This document shows positions 18,752 to 30,153 of a stretch of DNA of 64,000 bases, one piece after another. Each line of letters begins with the position of its first letter. The stretch's first letter is position 1. Both the position numbers and the translations under genes were made by a program. Below the pieces are notes generated by a model that was given only the letters and a program-made list of their open reading frames with translations, had not been told where the DNA came from and did no database searches. The stretch comes from Bradyrhizobium arachidis. Its GTDB lineage: Bacteria; Pseudomonadota; Alphaproteobacteria; Rhizobiales; Xanthobacteraceae. The DNA is taken from the NCBI RefSeq assembly GCF_024758505.1, contig NZ_CP077970.1, positions 1,054,001-1,118,000 of the forward strand, given 5' to 3'.

Positions 18752-20362
18752 GTGCTCGCCAATTTGCCAGCTCGCCTTCGCACGCTTGCGCTCTCGTTGT
18801 TCCTGATCGCATTTGCGCTGCCGGCCGTGGCCGGTCCGTTCGAGGATGCGGTCGCCAAATTTGCCAACGACGATTTTTCCGATACCGACGCTGCGATCGG
18901 CGTGGTTGCGAGCAGCGGCAATCCGCTCGCTTTTCCCATCATCAGCGCGCTGAAGGACGGCCGTCTCATGGCCGACGCCGACAGCAAGAAGGTCTATGTC
19001 AACGGCACCGACGGCAAGTCGGTCGATGCCGCAACCGGCGAGGCGGTCGCCAGCGTTCCCGCGAGTGCGAGCGCCGTGCGCCTCAACAACCGCCTGCGCC
19101 GCACCGTCGATGCCGCGCTCGGCGGCCTGACGCTGCTGTCGCCGGATGTCGCAACGCGCATCCAGGCCGCGCAATCCGTCTTCAAGTCGCACGAGGAGTC
19201 GGCGCTTCCCGTGGTCGAGAGCGCGCTTGCCAAGGAGACCAACAAGACCGCCAAGACCGCTCTCGGCGAGGCGCGTGCGGCAATCATCCTGTACAAGGCC
19301 GACGCCAGCGAGGTCGACAAGCTCGAGGCCGTCGCCACCATCAAGGCACGCGGCGACCAGGACGCGATGGCGCTCCTGACCGGAATGGGGAGCGATCAGC
19401 CGGCTTCGGTTAAAACGGGCGCAGCCAGCGCGATCGCCTCGATCCAGAATTCGCTCGCGGTCTGGTCCACGGTGCAGAACGCCTGGTACGGCCTGTCGCT
19501 CGGTTCGGTGCTGCTGCTCGCGGCGATCGGCCTTGCTATCACCTTCGGCGTGATGGGCGTGATCAACATGGCCCATGGCGAGATGGTGATGATCGGTGCC
19601 TACACCACCTTCGTTGTGCAGGAGGTGATCCGCACCCGCTATCCCGGCTTGTTCGACTATTCGCTCCTGATCGCGGTGCCGCTCGCCTTCCTCGTTGCCG
19701 GCGCGATCGGCGTCCTGATCGAGCGCAGCATCATCCGCTTCCTCTATGGCCGTCCGCTGGAAACCCTGCTCGCCACCTGGGGCCTGTCGCTGGTGCTGCA
19801 GCAGGCGGTGCGCACCGTGTTCGGCCCGACCAATCGCGAAGTCGGCAACCCCTCCTGGATGAGCGGTGCGTTCGAGCTCGGCCAGATCACCATCACCTAT
19901 AACCGGCTCTGGATCCTCGTCTTCACGCTCGCCGTGTTCGGGATACTGCTCGCGATGCTGCGTTACACCGCACTCGGCCTCGAGATGCGCGCGGTGACGC
20001 AGAACCGCCGCATGGCAGCTTCGATGGGCATCGCCACCTCGCGCGTCGACGCACTGACATTTGGTCTCGGCTCGGGCATCGCCGGCATCGCCGGCGTCGC
20101 ACTGTCGCAGATCGACAATGTCAGCCCCAACCTTGGCCAGAGCTACATCATCGACAGTTTCATGGTCGTGGTGTTCGGTGGGGTCGGTAACCTCTGGGGC
20201 ACCCTCGTCGGCGCGTTCACGCTCGGCATCGCCAACAAGTTCCTGGAGCCGGTCGCCGGCGCCGTGCTCGGCAAGATCGCCATCCTGGTGCTGATTATCC
20301 TGTTCATTCAAAAGCGGCCGCGCGGCCTGTTCGCGCTCAAGGGCCGTGCGGTGGAAGCATGA
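18752..20362 (+). CDS. urtB: Urea ABC transporter permease UrtB
   Basis: About 536 residues from the GTG at 18752; upstream codons give no sensible signal. It has a signal peptide (LALSLFLIAFALPAVAG), then a roughly 220-residue extracytoplasmic domain typical of UrtB, and a LivH-type membrane domain with about eight helices beginning near residue 240 (SLGSVLLLAAIGLAITFGVMG). The conserved inner-membrane loop includes RAVTQNRRMAASMGI. It overlaps urtC by 4 bases. Confidence 0.95.
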   Translation: MLANLPARLRTLALSLFLIAFALPAVAGPFEDAVAKFANDDFSDTDAAIGVVASSGNPLAFPIISALKDGRLMADADSKKVYVNGTDGKSVDAATGEAVASVPASASAVRLNNRLRRTVDAALGGLTLLSPDVATRIQAAQSVFKSHEESALPVVESALAKETNKTAKTALGEARAAIILYKADASEVDKLEAVATIKARGDQDAMALLTGMGSDQPASVKTGAASAIASIQNSLAVWSTVQNAWYGLSLGSVLLLAAIGLAITFGVMGVINMAHGEMVMIGAYTTFVVQEVIRTRYPGLFDYSLLIAVPLAFLVAGAIGVLIERSIIRFLYGRPLETLLATWGLSLVLQQAVRTVFGPTNREVGNPSWMSGAFELGQITITYNRLWILVFTLAVFGILLAMLRYTALGLEMRAVTQNRRMAASMGIATSRVDALTFGLGSGIAGIAGVALSQIDNVSPNLGQSYIIDSFMVVVFGGVGNLWGTLVGAFTLGIANKFLEPVAGAVLGKIAILVLIILFIQKRPRGLFALKGRAVEA

Positions 20363-21528
20363 CCCCTCACATGCTGACCCGATCGCTGGACCGCGGCGCG
20401 ACGATATTCCTGCTCGTCGTCGCGGCGATTGGCGTGCTGATCCCGCTGTCCAACCTGCTGCTGCCATCAGGCTCGTTCCTGCATGTCCCGACCTATCTGG
20501 TGGCGCTGTGGGGCAAATATGTCTGCTACGCGATCCTGGCGCTCTCGATCGACCTGATCTGGGGCTATTGCGGCATTCTCTCGCTCGGCCACGGCGCCTT
20601 CTTCGCGCTCGGCGGCTACGCCATGGGCATGTACCTGATGCGTCAGATCGGCACCCGCGGCGTCTACGGCAATCCGATCCTGCCCGACTTCATGGTGTTC
20701 CTGAACTATCCGAAACTGCCGTGGTACTGGCACGGCTTCGACATGTTCTGGTTCGCCGCCCTGATGGTGATCGTGGTGCCCGGCCTGCTCGCCTTCTGCT
20801 TCGGCTGGCTCGCCTTCCGCTCCCGCGTCACCGGCGTCTATCTCTCGATCATCACGCAGGCGATGACCTACGCGCTGCTGCTCGGCTTCTTCCGCAACGA
20901 TTTCGGCTTCGGCGGCAACAACGGCCTGACCGACTTCAAGGACATTCTCGGCTTCAACGTGCAGGCCGACGGCACCCGCGCGACACTGTTCTTGCTGAGC
21001 TGCCTCGCGCTGATCATCGGCTTCCTGATCTGCCGTTCGATCGTGTCCTCCAAGCTCGGCAAGGTCTTGATCGCGATCCGCGACGCGGAATCGCGCACCC
21101 GCTTCCTCGGCTACCGCGTCGAATCCTACAAGCTGTTCGTGTTCACGGTGTCGGCCTGCATGGCCGGCGTCGCCGGTGCGCTCTACGTGCCCCAGGTCGG
21201 CATCATCAACCCGTCCGAATTCGCGCCGGGCAACTCGATCGAGGCCGTGATCTGGGTCGCCGTCGGTGGCCGCGGCACGCTGGTCGGCGCGGCGCTCGGC
21301 GCCGTCGTCGTCAACTACGCAAAAACCTTCTTCACCTCGGGCATGCTGGCACCGTACTGGCTGTTCATGCTGGGCGCGCTGTTCATCCTGGTGACGCTGC
21401 TCTTGCCGAAGGGCATCGTCGGCACCTTCAATTCCTGGTGGGACCCGTGGAAGGCGAAAAAGGCTTCAGACGTCGAGGTTAGCGCCGCGGCCGAAGACGG
21501 CGTCACCGAACCGAAGATGGCGGAGTAG
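20359..21528 (+). CDS. urtC: Urea ABC transporter permease UrtC
   Basis: 389 residues, LivM-type permease with about ten hydrophobic segments. The UrtC-type loop GNNGLTDFKDILGF and the cytoplasmic coupling loop IRDAESRTRFLGYRVESYKLFVF are visible. It forms the inner-membrane channel with UrtB. The ATG overlaps the urtB stop (ATGA), showing translational coupling. Confidence 0.95.
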   Translation: MTPHMLTRSLDRGATIFLLVVAAIGVLIPLSNLLLPSGSFLHVPTYLVALWGKYVCYAILALSIDLIWGYCGILSLGHGAFFALGGYAMGMYLMRQIGTRGVYGNPILPDFMVFLNYPKLPWYWHGFDMFWFAALMVIVVPGLLAFCFGWLAFRSRVTGVYLSIITQAMTYALLLGFFRNDFGFGGNNGLTDFKDILGFNVQADGTRATLFLLSCLALIIGFLICRSIVSSKLGKVLIAIRDAESRTRFLGYRVESYKLFVFTVSACMAGVAGALYVPQVGIINPSEFAPGNSIEAVIWVAVGGRGTLVGAALGAVVVNYAKTFFTSGMLAPYWLFMLGALFILVTLLLPKGIVGTFNSWWDPWKAKKASDVEVSAAAEDGVTEPKMAE

Positions 21529-21532
21529 GCGC

Positions 21533-22294
21533 ATGAACGTCATGGATACCCGCGCGACCTCCGCGATGCTCTATCTCGACGGCGTGCACGTCTCGTTCGA
21601 CGGCTTTCACGCCATCAACAATCTGTCGCTGACGCTCGAGCCCGGCGAAATGCGCGCCATCATCGGCCCCAATGGGGCCGGCAAGACCACGATGATGGAC
21701 ATCATCACCGGCAAGACCAAGCCGGACGAGGGCACGGTGCTGTTCGACGGCGTCACCGATTTGACGCGGCTGGACGAGACCCGCATCGCCGAGCTCGGCA
21801 TCGGCCGAAAATTCCAGAAGCCGACGGTGTTCGAGAGCCAGACCGTGCAGGACAACCTCCTGCTCGCGCTCAATGTCGATCACTCCGTGCGCGGCACGTT
21901 GTTCTGGCGTGGCAACAGGGCGGAATCGGAGCGCATCGAGAAGGTGCTGGAGATCATCCGTCTCACCGACGCACGCAACCGTCTCGCCGGCAGCCTCAGC
22001 CACGGCCAGAAGCAGTGGCTGGAGATCGGCATGCTGCTGGCGCAGGACCCGAAGCTGCTGCTGGTCGACGAGCCTGTGGCTGGCATGACCGATGTCGAGA
22101 CGCATCTCACGGCCGAACTGCTGAAGGAGATCAACAAGACTCACACGGTCATGGTGGTCGAGCACGACATGACCTTCGTCCGCGAGCTCGGCGTCAAGGT
22201 CACCTGCCTGCACGAAGGCACCGTGCTCGCGGAAGGGACTATCGATCAGGTCTCGTCCAACGAGCGGGTCATCGAAGTGTATCTGGGACGCTGA
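21533..22294 (+). CDS. urtD: Urea ABC transporter ATPase UrtD
   Basis: 253 residues, LivG-type ABC ATPase. Walker A is GPNGAGKTT (about 46-54), the signature motif LSHGQKQWLEIGMLL, Walker B LLLVDEPVAGMT and the switch His in VMVVEHDMTF. The glutamine in the signature region is typical of UrtD. It pairs with UrtE as the cytoplasmic ATPase dimer and starts 4 bases after urtC. Confidence 0.96.
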   Translation: MNVMDTRATSAMLYLDGVHVSFDGFHAINNLSLTLEPGEMRAIIGPNGAGKTTMMDIITGKTKPDEGTVLFDGVTDLTRLDETRIAELGIGRKFQKPTVFESQTVQDNLLLALNVDHSVRGTLFWRGNRAESERIEKVLEIIRLTDARNRLAGSLSHGQKQWLEIGMLLAQDPKLLLVDEPVAGMTDVETHLTAELLKEINKTHTVMVVEHDMTFVRELGVKVTCLHEGTVLAEGTIDQVSSNERVIEVYLGR

Positions 22295-22297
22295 GCG

Positions 22298-22993
22298 ATG
22301 CTTGAGGTCAAGGACATCAACCTGTTCTACGGCGCCGCGCAGGCGCTGCGCGGCGTCTCGATCGCCGCCGAGCCCGGCAAGGTCACCTGCGTGCTGGGGC
22401 GCAACGGCGTCGGCAAGACCTCGCTGTTGCGGGCGATGGTCGGCCAGTATCCGATCTCGTCCGGCGCGATCGTGTTCGACGGCAATGACATCACGGGTCT
22501 CAAGCCGTATGAGCGCGCGCGCAAGGGTATCGGCTTCGTGCCGCAGGGCCGCGAGATCTTTCCACTGCTGACCGTGGAGGAGAACCTCAAGACCGGTTTC
22601 GGCCCGCTCAAGCGCGAGGATCGCCATATCCCGGATGACGTGTTCTCGCTGTTTCCGGTGCTGCAATCCATGCTCGGCCGGCGCGGCGGCGACCTCTCCG
22701 GCGGCCAGCAGCAGCAGCTTGCGATCGGGCGCGCGCTCGTAATGCGGCCAAAACTCCTGCTGCTCGACGAGCCGACCGAAGGCATCCAGCCCTCGATCAT
22801 CAAGGATATCGGCCGCGCCATCTCTTACTTGCGCAACCTCGGCAACATCGCCATCGTCCTGGTCGAACAATATCTCGACTTTGCCTGTGAACTCGGCGAC
22901 AGTTTCGCGGTGATGGATCGCGGCGCGGTGAAATTCACCTGTGACCGCTCCAATCTCGATCCGGGCGAAATCAGCCGCCAGATGGCGCTGTAG
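22298..22993 (+). CDS. urtE: Urea ABC transporter ATPase UrtE
   Basis: 231 residues, LivF-type ABC ATPase with Walker A GRNGVGKTS, signature LSGGQQQQLAIGRALV, Walker B LLLLDEPTEGIQP (the EGIQP variant is typical of UrtE) and the switch region IVLVEQYLDFA. It starts 3 bases after urtD. The last of the five transport genes, it is followed after 36 bases by ureD. Confidence 0.96.
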   Translation: MLEVKDINLFYGAAQALRGVSIAAEPGKVTCVLGRNGVGKTSLLRAMVGQYPISSGAIVFDGNDITGLKPYERARKGIGFVPQGREIFPLLTVEENLKTGFGPLKREDRHIPDDVFSLFPVLQSMLGRRGGDLSGGQQQQLAIGRALVMRPKLLLLDEPTEGIQPSIIKDIGRAISYLRNLGNIAIVLVEQYLDFACELGDSFAVMDRGAVKFTCDRSNLDPGEISRQMAL

Positions 22994-23029
22994 GTCGGCA
23001 TTTTCTGCCGCGGCCGGCTGGGGAGGCGG

Positions 23030-23860
23030 ATGCTCAGCGACGTTTCAGCGACATCTCTGACGTTCGAGGCCAACCGCGCCCGCGGCGCGGTGCGCTTCGA
23101 CGTGCATGCGCGCGACGGCGTGACGCGCCGGGGTGTCCTGCACGAGTCCGGCTCGCTGCGCGTGCGCTTTCCATCGCCGGAAGGCGAGGGGCTTTCGGCG
23201 GTCTTCGTCAACACGGCCGGCGGCGTTGCCGGCGGCGACCGTTTCGATGTCGAGATCGCGGCGGCCGAAGGCGCACGCTTGACGCTGACCACTGCTGCCG
23301 CGGAAAAAATCTATCGTGCGCCGGGGCCGGCAGCGCAGCTCAGCATCGGCCTGAAAGTCGGCGCGAATGCTCATCTCGGTTGGCTGCCGCAAGAGACGAT
23401 CCTGTTCGACCGGGCGCGCGTCCAACGCCGCTTCGATATCGAGCTCGACGAGGCGGCCTCGCTCCTGCTCTGCGAGATCGTCGTGTTCGGCCGCACCGCC
23501 ATGGGCGAGCGGATGGAGCAGGGCGAATTCGTCGACCGCTGGCGGCTCTCCCGCGGCGGCCGGCTGGTGTTTGCCGAGACCGTCCGGCTCGACGGCAATA
23601 TCGGCGCCAAGCTCGCGCGGTCCGCAATTGCCAAAGGCGGCGCTGCGATCGGCACCGCCCTGATTGTCCCCGGCGACGAGGCCCTGGTCGAGCGGCTTCG
23701 GGAAGCTTCGGAATCCTTTGCCGGCGAAGTCGGGATATCCGCCTGGAATGGATTTGCAATGGCGCGCTTCTGTGCCCAAGATGCGGCCGCCTTGCGCGCC
23801 GACATGATGGCCGTGCTGGCGCGCACCGGCGCCGCGCTGCCGCGACTCTGGTTGAATTAA
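23030..23860 (+). CDS. ureD: Urease accessory protein UreD
   Basis: 276 residues. Family signature segments are VFVNTAGGVAGGDRFDVEIAAAEGARLTLTTAAAEKIYR, then LGWLPQETILFDRARVQRRFDIEL and GRTAMGE. UreD binds the apo-urease trimer first and recruits UreF and UreG during nickel insertion. It is the first gene of the urease part of the operon. Confidence 0.95.
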   Translation: MLSDVSATSLTFEANRARGAVRFDVHARDGVTRRGVLHESGSLRVRFPSPEGEGLSAVFVNTAGGVAGGDRFDVEIAAAEGARLTLTTAAAEKIYRAPGPAAQLSIGLKVGANAHLGWLPQETILFDRARVQRRFDIELDEAASLLLCEIVVFGRTAMGERMEQGEFVDRWRLSRGGRLVFAETVRLDGNIGAKLARSAIAKGGAAIGTALIVPGDEALVERLREASESFAGEVGISAWNGFAMARFCAQDAAALRADMMAVLARTGAALPRLWLN

Positions 23861-23900
23861 CGACCGGCTGAATTGATGAGTTGAACGGAAGAGATTTCGC

Positions 23901-24203
23901 ATGAACCTGTCTCCCCGCGAAAAGGACAAGCTTCTGATTTCGATGGCGGCCATCGTGGCGCGGCGCAGGCTCGACCGCGGCGTCAAGCTCAACCACCCCG
24001 AGGCCATCGCGATCATCTCGGACTTCATCCTGGAGGGTGCCCGCGACGGCCGCACCGTCGCCGAGCTGATGCAGTCAGGCGCGCAGGTGCTGACGCGCGA
24101 TCAGGTGATGCCGGGCATTCCCGAGATGATCCACGACATCCAGGTCGAGGCGACGTTCCCTGACGGCACCAAGCTCGTCACCGTCCACGAGCCGATCCGA
24201 TGA
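23901..24203 (+). CDS. ureA: Urease gamma subunit UreA
   Basis: 100 residues, the usual length for the gamma subunit, starting [17 protein letters not shown]. The conserved stretches [34 protein letters not shown] and [30 protein letters not shown] are complete. It is a structural subunit of the urease trimer. A repeat element separates it from ureB. Confidence 0.97.
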   Translation: MNLSPREKDKLLISMAAIVARRRLDRGVKLNHPEAIAIISDFILEGARDGRTVAELMQSGAQVLTRDQVMPGIPEMIHDIQVEATFPDGTKLVTVHEPIR

Positions 24204-24213
24204 TTTGAATCCG

Positions 24214-24300
24214 TCATTCCGGGGCGCCCGAAGGGCGAACCCGGAATCCAGAGGTTGTTGATCGAGATTCCGGGTTCTCGCTTCGCGAGTCCCGGAATGA
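24214..24300. repeat. Palindromic intergenic repeat between ureA and ureB
   Basis: Starts TCATTCCGGG and ends CCCGGAATGA, with further inner complementarity (AACCCGGAATC / GATTCCGGGTT and a TTCTCGCTTCGCGAG hairpin). It belongs to a class of mobile-looking palindromes common in Bradyrhizobium genomes. Here it splits two genes that are adjacent in most urease operons. Confidence 0.85.
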
Positions 24301-24315
24301 CAAAGGAAGATAGAC

Positions 24316-24621
24316 ATGATCCCCGGCGAACTCTTCATCAAGGACGGCGAGATCGAGCTCAATGCCGGCCGCAAGACGGTGACGCTGACGGTTGCCAACA
24401 CCGGCGACCGCCCGATCCAGGTCGGCTCGCACTACCACTTTTTCGAGACCAACCCGGCGCTGAAATTCGACCGCAAGAAGGCCCGCGGCATGCGCCTCGA
24501 CATCGCCGCCGGCACCGCCGTGCGCTTCGAGCCCGGCCAGACCCGCGACGTCCAGCTCGTCGCCCTCGCCGGCAAGAAGACCATCTACGGTTTTCGTGGC
24601 GACGTGATGGGGAAACTTTGA
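24316..24621 (+). CDS. ureB: Urease beta subunit UreB
   Basis: 101 residues, standard for the beta subunit. [19 protein letters not shown] opens it, followed by the family stretches [18 protein letters not shown] and [25 protein letters not shown] ribosome site precedes the ATG. It is separated from ureC by two non-urease genes (DUF559 and HD). Confidence 0.97.
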   Translation: MIPGELFIKDGEIELNAGRKTVTLTVANTGDRPIQVGSHYHFFETNPALKFDRKKARGMRLDIAAGTAVRFEPGQTRDVQLVALAGKKTIYGFRGDVMGKL

Positions 24622-24674
24622 CGTAAGTCGAGATGAGTGCAGTGATCTACAGTGAGGTGAGCACGCCGGTCGGG

Positions 24675-24712
24675 CTCCCTCCCCCCTTGCGGGGGAGGGT
24701 TGGGGAGAGGGG
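24675..24712. repeat. Left inverted repeat flanking the DUF559 gene
   Basis: A 38-base G/C-rich element, ending GGGGAGAGGGGT directly before the ATG of the DUF559 gene and supplying its ribosome site. It is the near-exact inverse of the element at 25076-25112. Its own left half (CTCCCCCC/GGGGGAG) is also palindromic. Confidence 0.85.
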
Positions 24713-24713
24713 T

Positions 24714-25181
24714 ATGCCGCACGACGAGGTCAGCGAGATTCAGCGCCATCGCGCCAAACGATTACGGCGCGAGATGACTCGCGCGGAGACGTTGCTGTGG
24801 CGCTACCTGAAGGCCGATCGACTCGCGGGCCTAGCCTTTCGCCGTCAGACACCCATGGGCCACTACGTCGCCGATTTCGTCGCCCATTCCCGCAAGCTCA
24901 TCGTTGAGCTCGATGGTGAGAGCCACGATTTCGAAGAGCGCATCCGCCACGATGAACGGCGCGACCAATGGTTCGCATCTCGGGGATATCGCGTGCTGCG
25001 TTTCACCAATGACGACGTGATGAAAAATCTCGAGGGAGTTGTTCTTTCCATTCTCGAAGCCGCGGAGCAAGCGGCACCCCTCTCCCTAACCCTCCCCCGC
25101 AAGGGGGGAGGGAACCCTTCCAGCGATGCGTCCCTAACTGATGACGAGAGTGGCGTGTCTCACGGCGTCGAGGAGGCGTGA
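24714..25181 (+). CDS. DUF559 (Vsr/PD-(D/E)XK-like) endonuclease-fold protein
   Basis: 155 residues from the ATG at 24714, which sits immediately after the left inverted repeat. Family stretches are RHRAKRLRREMTRAETLLWRYLKAD, FRRQTPMGHYVADFV, KLIVELDGESHDFEERIRHDERRDQWFASRGYRVLRF. The D..ELDGE pattern resembles the Vsr/PD-(D/E)XK nuclease core (Asp in VADF, then Glu-x-Asp). The C-terminal codons are built from the right inverted repeat (PLSLTLPRKGGG). It is not a urease gene. It has been inserted between ureB and ureC without obvious polar damage and probably travels with its repeats. Confidence 0.85.
   Translation: MPHDEVSEIQRHRAKRLRREMTRAETLLWRYLKADRLAGLAFRRQTPMGHYVADFVAHSRKLIVELDGESHDFEERIRHDERRDQWFASRGYRVLRFTNDDVMKNLEGVVLSILEAAEQAAPLSLTLPRKGGGNPSSDASLTDDESGVSHGVEEA
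25076..25112. repeat. Right inverted repeat flanking/within the DUF559 gene
   Basis: Inverse copy of 24675-24712 with one visible base difference. It forms the last codons of the DUF559 frame, so the gene and its repeats are one unit. Confidence 0.85.
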
Positions 25182-25183
25182 GC

Positions 25184-25723
25184 ATGCTGCCCGCCGTTCG
25201 CCTCATCTCTGAAGCCGCGGAGTTGGCCGCGCGACGCCACAACGGCATGGCGCGCAAGGGGCGGGGGAATGAGCCATATATCAATCACCTCGCCGAGGTC
25301 GCAAACCTGCTCGCGACGGCGACTGACGGCGCGGACGCCGAGCTTGTCGCTGCCGGCTGGCTGCACGATTCGATCGAGGACACCGAGACCACGCGTGAAG
25401 AGCTGGCTGAGAGATTCTCGGATCGGGTGGCCTCGCTCGTCGTGGAATGCACCGACGACATGAGTCTGCCGAAGGCCGAGCGGCGGCGTCTTCAAGTTGT
25501 CGAAGCGCCCAAGAAATCCGCTGGTGCCAAGCTGATCAAGATCGCCGACAAGATCAGCAATATCGGCGCACGCGTCCATGCCGACCCGACCGCCGAAGAG
25601 CGCGCTGACCTCATCGACTACACCGACTGGGCCGAGCAGGTCGTCACCGGTTGCCGCGGCGGCAATAGCTGGCTCGATACGAGATTCGACGATGTGGTGC
25701 ACATAGCGAGGGCCTCGCTGTGA
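25184..25723 (+). CDS. HD-domain phosphohydrolase, SpoT/MESH1-like
   Basis: About 179 residues from the ATG at 25184, which has AGGAGG 7 bases upstream; a GTG six bases earlier is too close to that site. HD-domain motifs are ARRHNGMARKGRGNEPYINHLAEVA, the His-Asp pair in AGWLHDSIEDT and LIKIADKISNI. The layout resembles stand-alone (p)ppGpp hydrolase domains. It probably hydrolyses a nucleotide phosphate; whether that is ppGpp is inference. It lies inside the urease operon, 36 bases before ureC, and has no known part in urease maturation. Confidence 0.85.
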   Translation: MLPAVRLISEAAELAARRHNGMARKGRGNEPYINHLAEVANLLATATDGADAELVAAGWLHDSIEDTETTREELAERFSDRVASLVVECTDDMSLPKAERRRLQVVEAPKKSAGAKLIKIADKISNIGARVHADPTAEERADLIDYTDWAEQVVTGCRGGNSWLDTRFDDVVHIARASL

Positions 25724-25759
25724 GCGATAGCCAAAAATTCAAACGCAACGGGGCTTGAA

Positions 25760-27475
<1,716 letters not shown>

Positions 27476-27597
27476 AATAGCGCCTAAACGCATGTCCCCG
27501 GCACGTGGCCGGGGCGGATTTCCGGTTTTGCGTCCGCATCTGCTTGGTCTAATGTCGCGCCCGGTATCCACCATAAGAAAAGCCGGGAGGATCTTTC

Positions 27598-27897
27598 GTG
27601 ATCTACGTCGTTGCAACCCTGACCATCAAGCCCGAATCACGCGCCGAATTCATTGCCGCCGCCACCGCCTGCATCAAGGAGACCCGGAAGGAGCCCGGCA
27701 ACATCGCCTACGATTTGCACGAGAGCGTCACCGACCCGACCAAGATGGTGTTCGTCGAGCAGTGGGAGAACATGGAGGCGCTGGGGCCGCATCGCGCCGC
27801 CGAGCACATGAAGACGTTCGGTCGCGTCGCGGTGAAGTGTTTTACGGCGCCGCCGAAGATCGAATATATCACGCCCGAAAAGGTCGAAACCCGCTAA
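27598..27897 (+). CDS. Antibiotic-biosynthesis-monooxygenase (ABM) domain protein
   Basis: 99 residues from a GTG with GGGAGG at good spacing. It is a single ABM/quinol-monooxygenase-like ferredoxin fold: [39 protein letters not shown], then [21 protein letters not shown]. Such small dimers oxidise quinols or act in stress protection, and many have no known substrate. It lies between ureC and ureE, 16 bases before ureE, a hitch-hiker rather than a urease component. Confidence 0.88.
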   Translation: MIYVVATLTIKPESRAEFIAAATACIKETRKEPGNIAYDLHESVTDPTKMVFVEQWENMEALGPHRAAEHMKTFGRVAVKCFTAPPKIEYITPEKVETR

Positions 27898-27913
27898 CAG
27901 GACTAGAAGCCAC

Positions 27914-28597
27914 ATGATCCGGGCAACGCAGGTCAAGGGACAGTATCGCTTCACGCAGGCGCCGGCTGATACCGTCGTGCTCGATTTCGACGACCGGCAT
28001 CGCCGCCGCATGGCGATGACCGGCACGCGCGGGCTCGAATTCCTGCTCGACCTGGAGAACGCCGTCGCGCTCCGCGGCGGCGATGCGCTGGTGCTGGAGG
28101 ATGGCCGGCTGGTCGAGGTAGTCGCGGCACCCGAGCCGCTGCTGGAGATCCGCGGGTCCGATCCGCATCATCTGATCCGCGTCGCCTGGCATCTCGGCAA
28201 CCGGCATCTGCCGACGCAGATCATGGCCAAGAGCCTGCGCATCCGGCGCGACCACGTGATCGAGGCGATGGTGAAGGGATTGGGCGCACGGGTGATCGAG
28301 ATCGAGGCGCCGTTCGATCCTGAAGGCGGAGCCTATGCCGATGCCGGTCATGCGCATGACGATCATGCGCATCACGGTCACGAGCATCATCAGCACGACC
28401 ACGGTCATCACCACGACCACGGTCATCACCATGACCACGGTCATCACCATGACCACGATCATGATCACCACGGGCATGATCACCATCATCATGATCATTC
28501 CGCGCATGATCATCATGGCCACGATCATCATCACCATGATGAGCATTGCGGCCACGACCATCATCACGGCCACTCCCATGCTCATGACCGCAAATGA
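27914..28597 (+). CDS. ureE: Urease nickel metallochaperone UreE with long His-rich tail
   Basis: 227 residues. The first 145 form the UreE core (peptide-binding N-domain; metal-binding C-domain with [17 protein letters not shown]). The last 75 residues are an almost pure His/Asp/Gly tail made of repeated short His-Asp units, an extreme form of the nickel-binding tail seen in some UreE proteins. It stores and delivers Ni to UreG. Its 3' end overlaps the start of ureF. Confidence 0.95.
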   Translation: MIRATQVKGQYRFTQAPADTVVLDFDDRHRRRMAMTGTRGLEFLLDLENAVALRGGDALVLEDGRLVEVVAAPEPLLEIRGSDPHHLIRVAWHLGNRHLPTQIMAKSLRIRRDHVIEAMVKGLGARVIEIEAPFDPEGGAYADAGHAHDDHAHHGHEHHQHDHGHHHDHGHHHDHGHHHDHDHDHHGHDHHHHDHSAHDHHGHDHHHHDEHCGHDHHHGHSHAHDRK

Positions 28598-29306
28598 GCC
28601 TGCGGCCGCCGGCGCGCTGACGGAAGGCGAGGCGGCGGCGCTGTATCGGTTGATGACCTGGCTGTCACCGGCATTTCCGGTCGGCGGCTTCTCCTATTCC
28701 AGCGGCCTCGAATGGGCGGTCGAGGCCGGCGATATCACCGACACCGCTACGCTGGCCGACTGGCTCGATGCGATGCTCGGCGACGGCTCCGGCTTCTGCG
28801 ATGCGACCTTCCTGGTTCACGCGTTTCGCGCCGCGGAGGCAAGCGATGAAGCGCGCCTGCGGGACGTCGCGGAGCTTGCCGCGGTCTTCGTGCCCTCGCG
28901 CGAACGGCAACTCGAGACCACGACGCAGGGGCGCGCCTTTATCGACATCACCCGCGCGGCCTGGGATGCGGGAGGCTTGGATACGCTCGTTGCGGCATGC
29001 GGCACGCCGCCGGTTTACCCGGTCGCGGTCGGCGTGGTCGCGGCCGCCCACGGCGTTCCGCTGCCCGCGACGCTGCATGCCTTCCTGCATGCGCTGGTCT
29101 CGAACTGGATTTCGGCCGCGAGCCGTCTGATCCCGCTCGGACAGACCGACAGCCAGCGCGTGCTCGCCGCGCTCGAGGCTGCGGTCGTCGCGACCTCAAA
29201 TCGTGCGCTGCATGCGACATTGGATGATCTCGGCAGCGCGACGTTCCGCGCCGATGTCGCCAGCCTTCGGCACGAGACGCAATATACCCGGCTGTTCCGG
29301 TCATGA
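28584..29306 (+). CDS. ureF: Urease accessory protein UreF
   Basis: About 240 residues from the ATG at 28584 (28578 is also possible), overlapping ureE. The longer upstream reading is an artefact of the His-tail repeats in another frame. UreF stretches include [41 protein letters not shown] and [15 protein letters not shown]. UreF forms the UreD-UreF-UreG complex that controls nickel delivery, bridging UreD and UreG. Confidence 0.94.
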   Translation: MTANEPAAAGALTEGEAAALYRLMTWLSPAFPVGGFSYSSGLEWAVEAGDITDTATLADWLDAMLGDGSGFCDATFLVHAFRAAEASDEARLRDVAELAAVFVPSRERQLETTTQGRAFIDITRAAWDAGGLDTLVAACGTPPVYPVAVGVVAAAHGVPLPATLHAFLHALVSNWISAASRLIPLGQTDSQRVLAALEAAVVATSNRALHATLDDLGSATFRADVASLRHETQYTRLFRS

Positions 29307-29335
29307 CTCCCTTTGGTTAGGAAAGAGCAAACGAC

Positions 29336-29959
<624 letters not shown>

Positions 29960-30153
29960 GGCTGGCTTCCCGCGCCTTGTTAACACCTGCGGCAAATGTG
30001 CAGCTGCGGAACCAAAATCGGCGCCTGCGATTAACAAACTCCGGTGCCCGGAGCGCAAAATGCCATGGCCAGGCGCATTAAGCTTCTCGGCCTATCCAAG
30101 TTGCGTCCCGATGCTGCCTCCTTCATTATATCCCTCGGTGGGGTCTTTCTCTC

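Noticed and set aside
28335..28577. An N-terminal extension of UreF made of Met/Ile/Thr repeats.
   Set aside because: It is the UreE His-tail DNA read in another frame; the UreF core starts at 28584.
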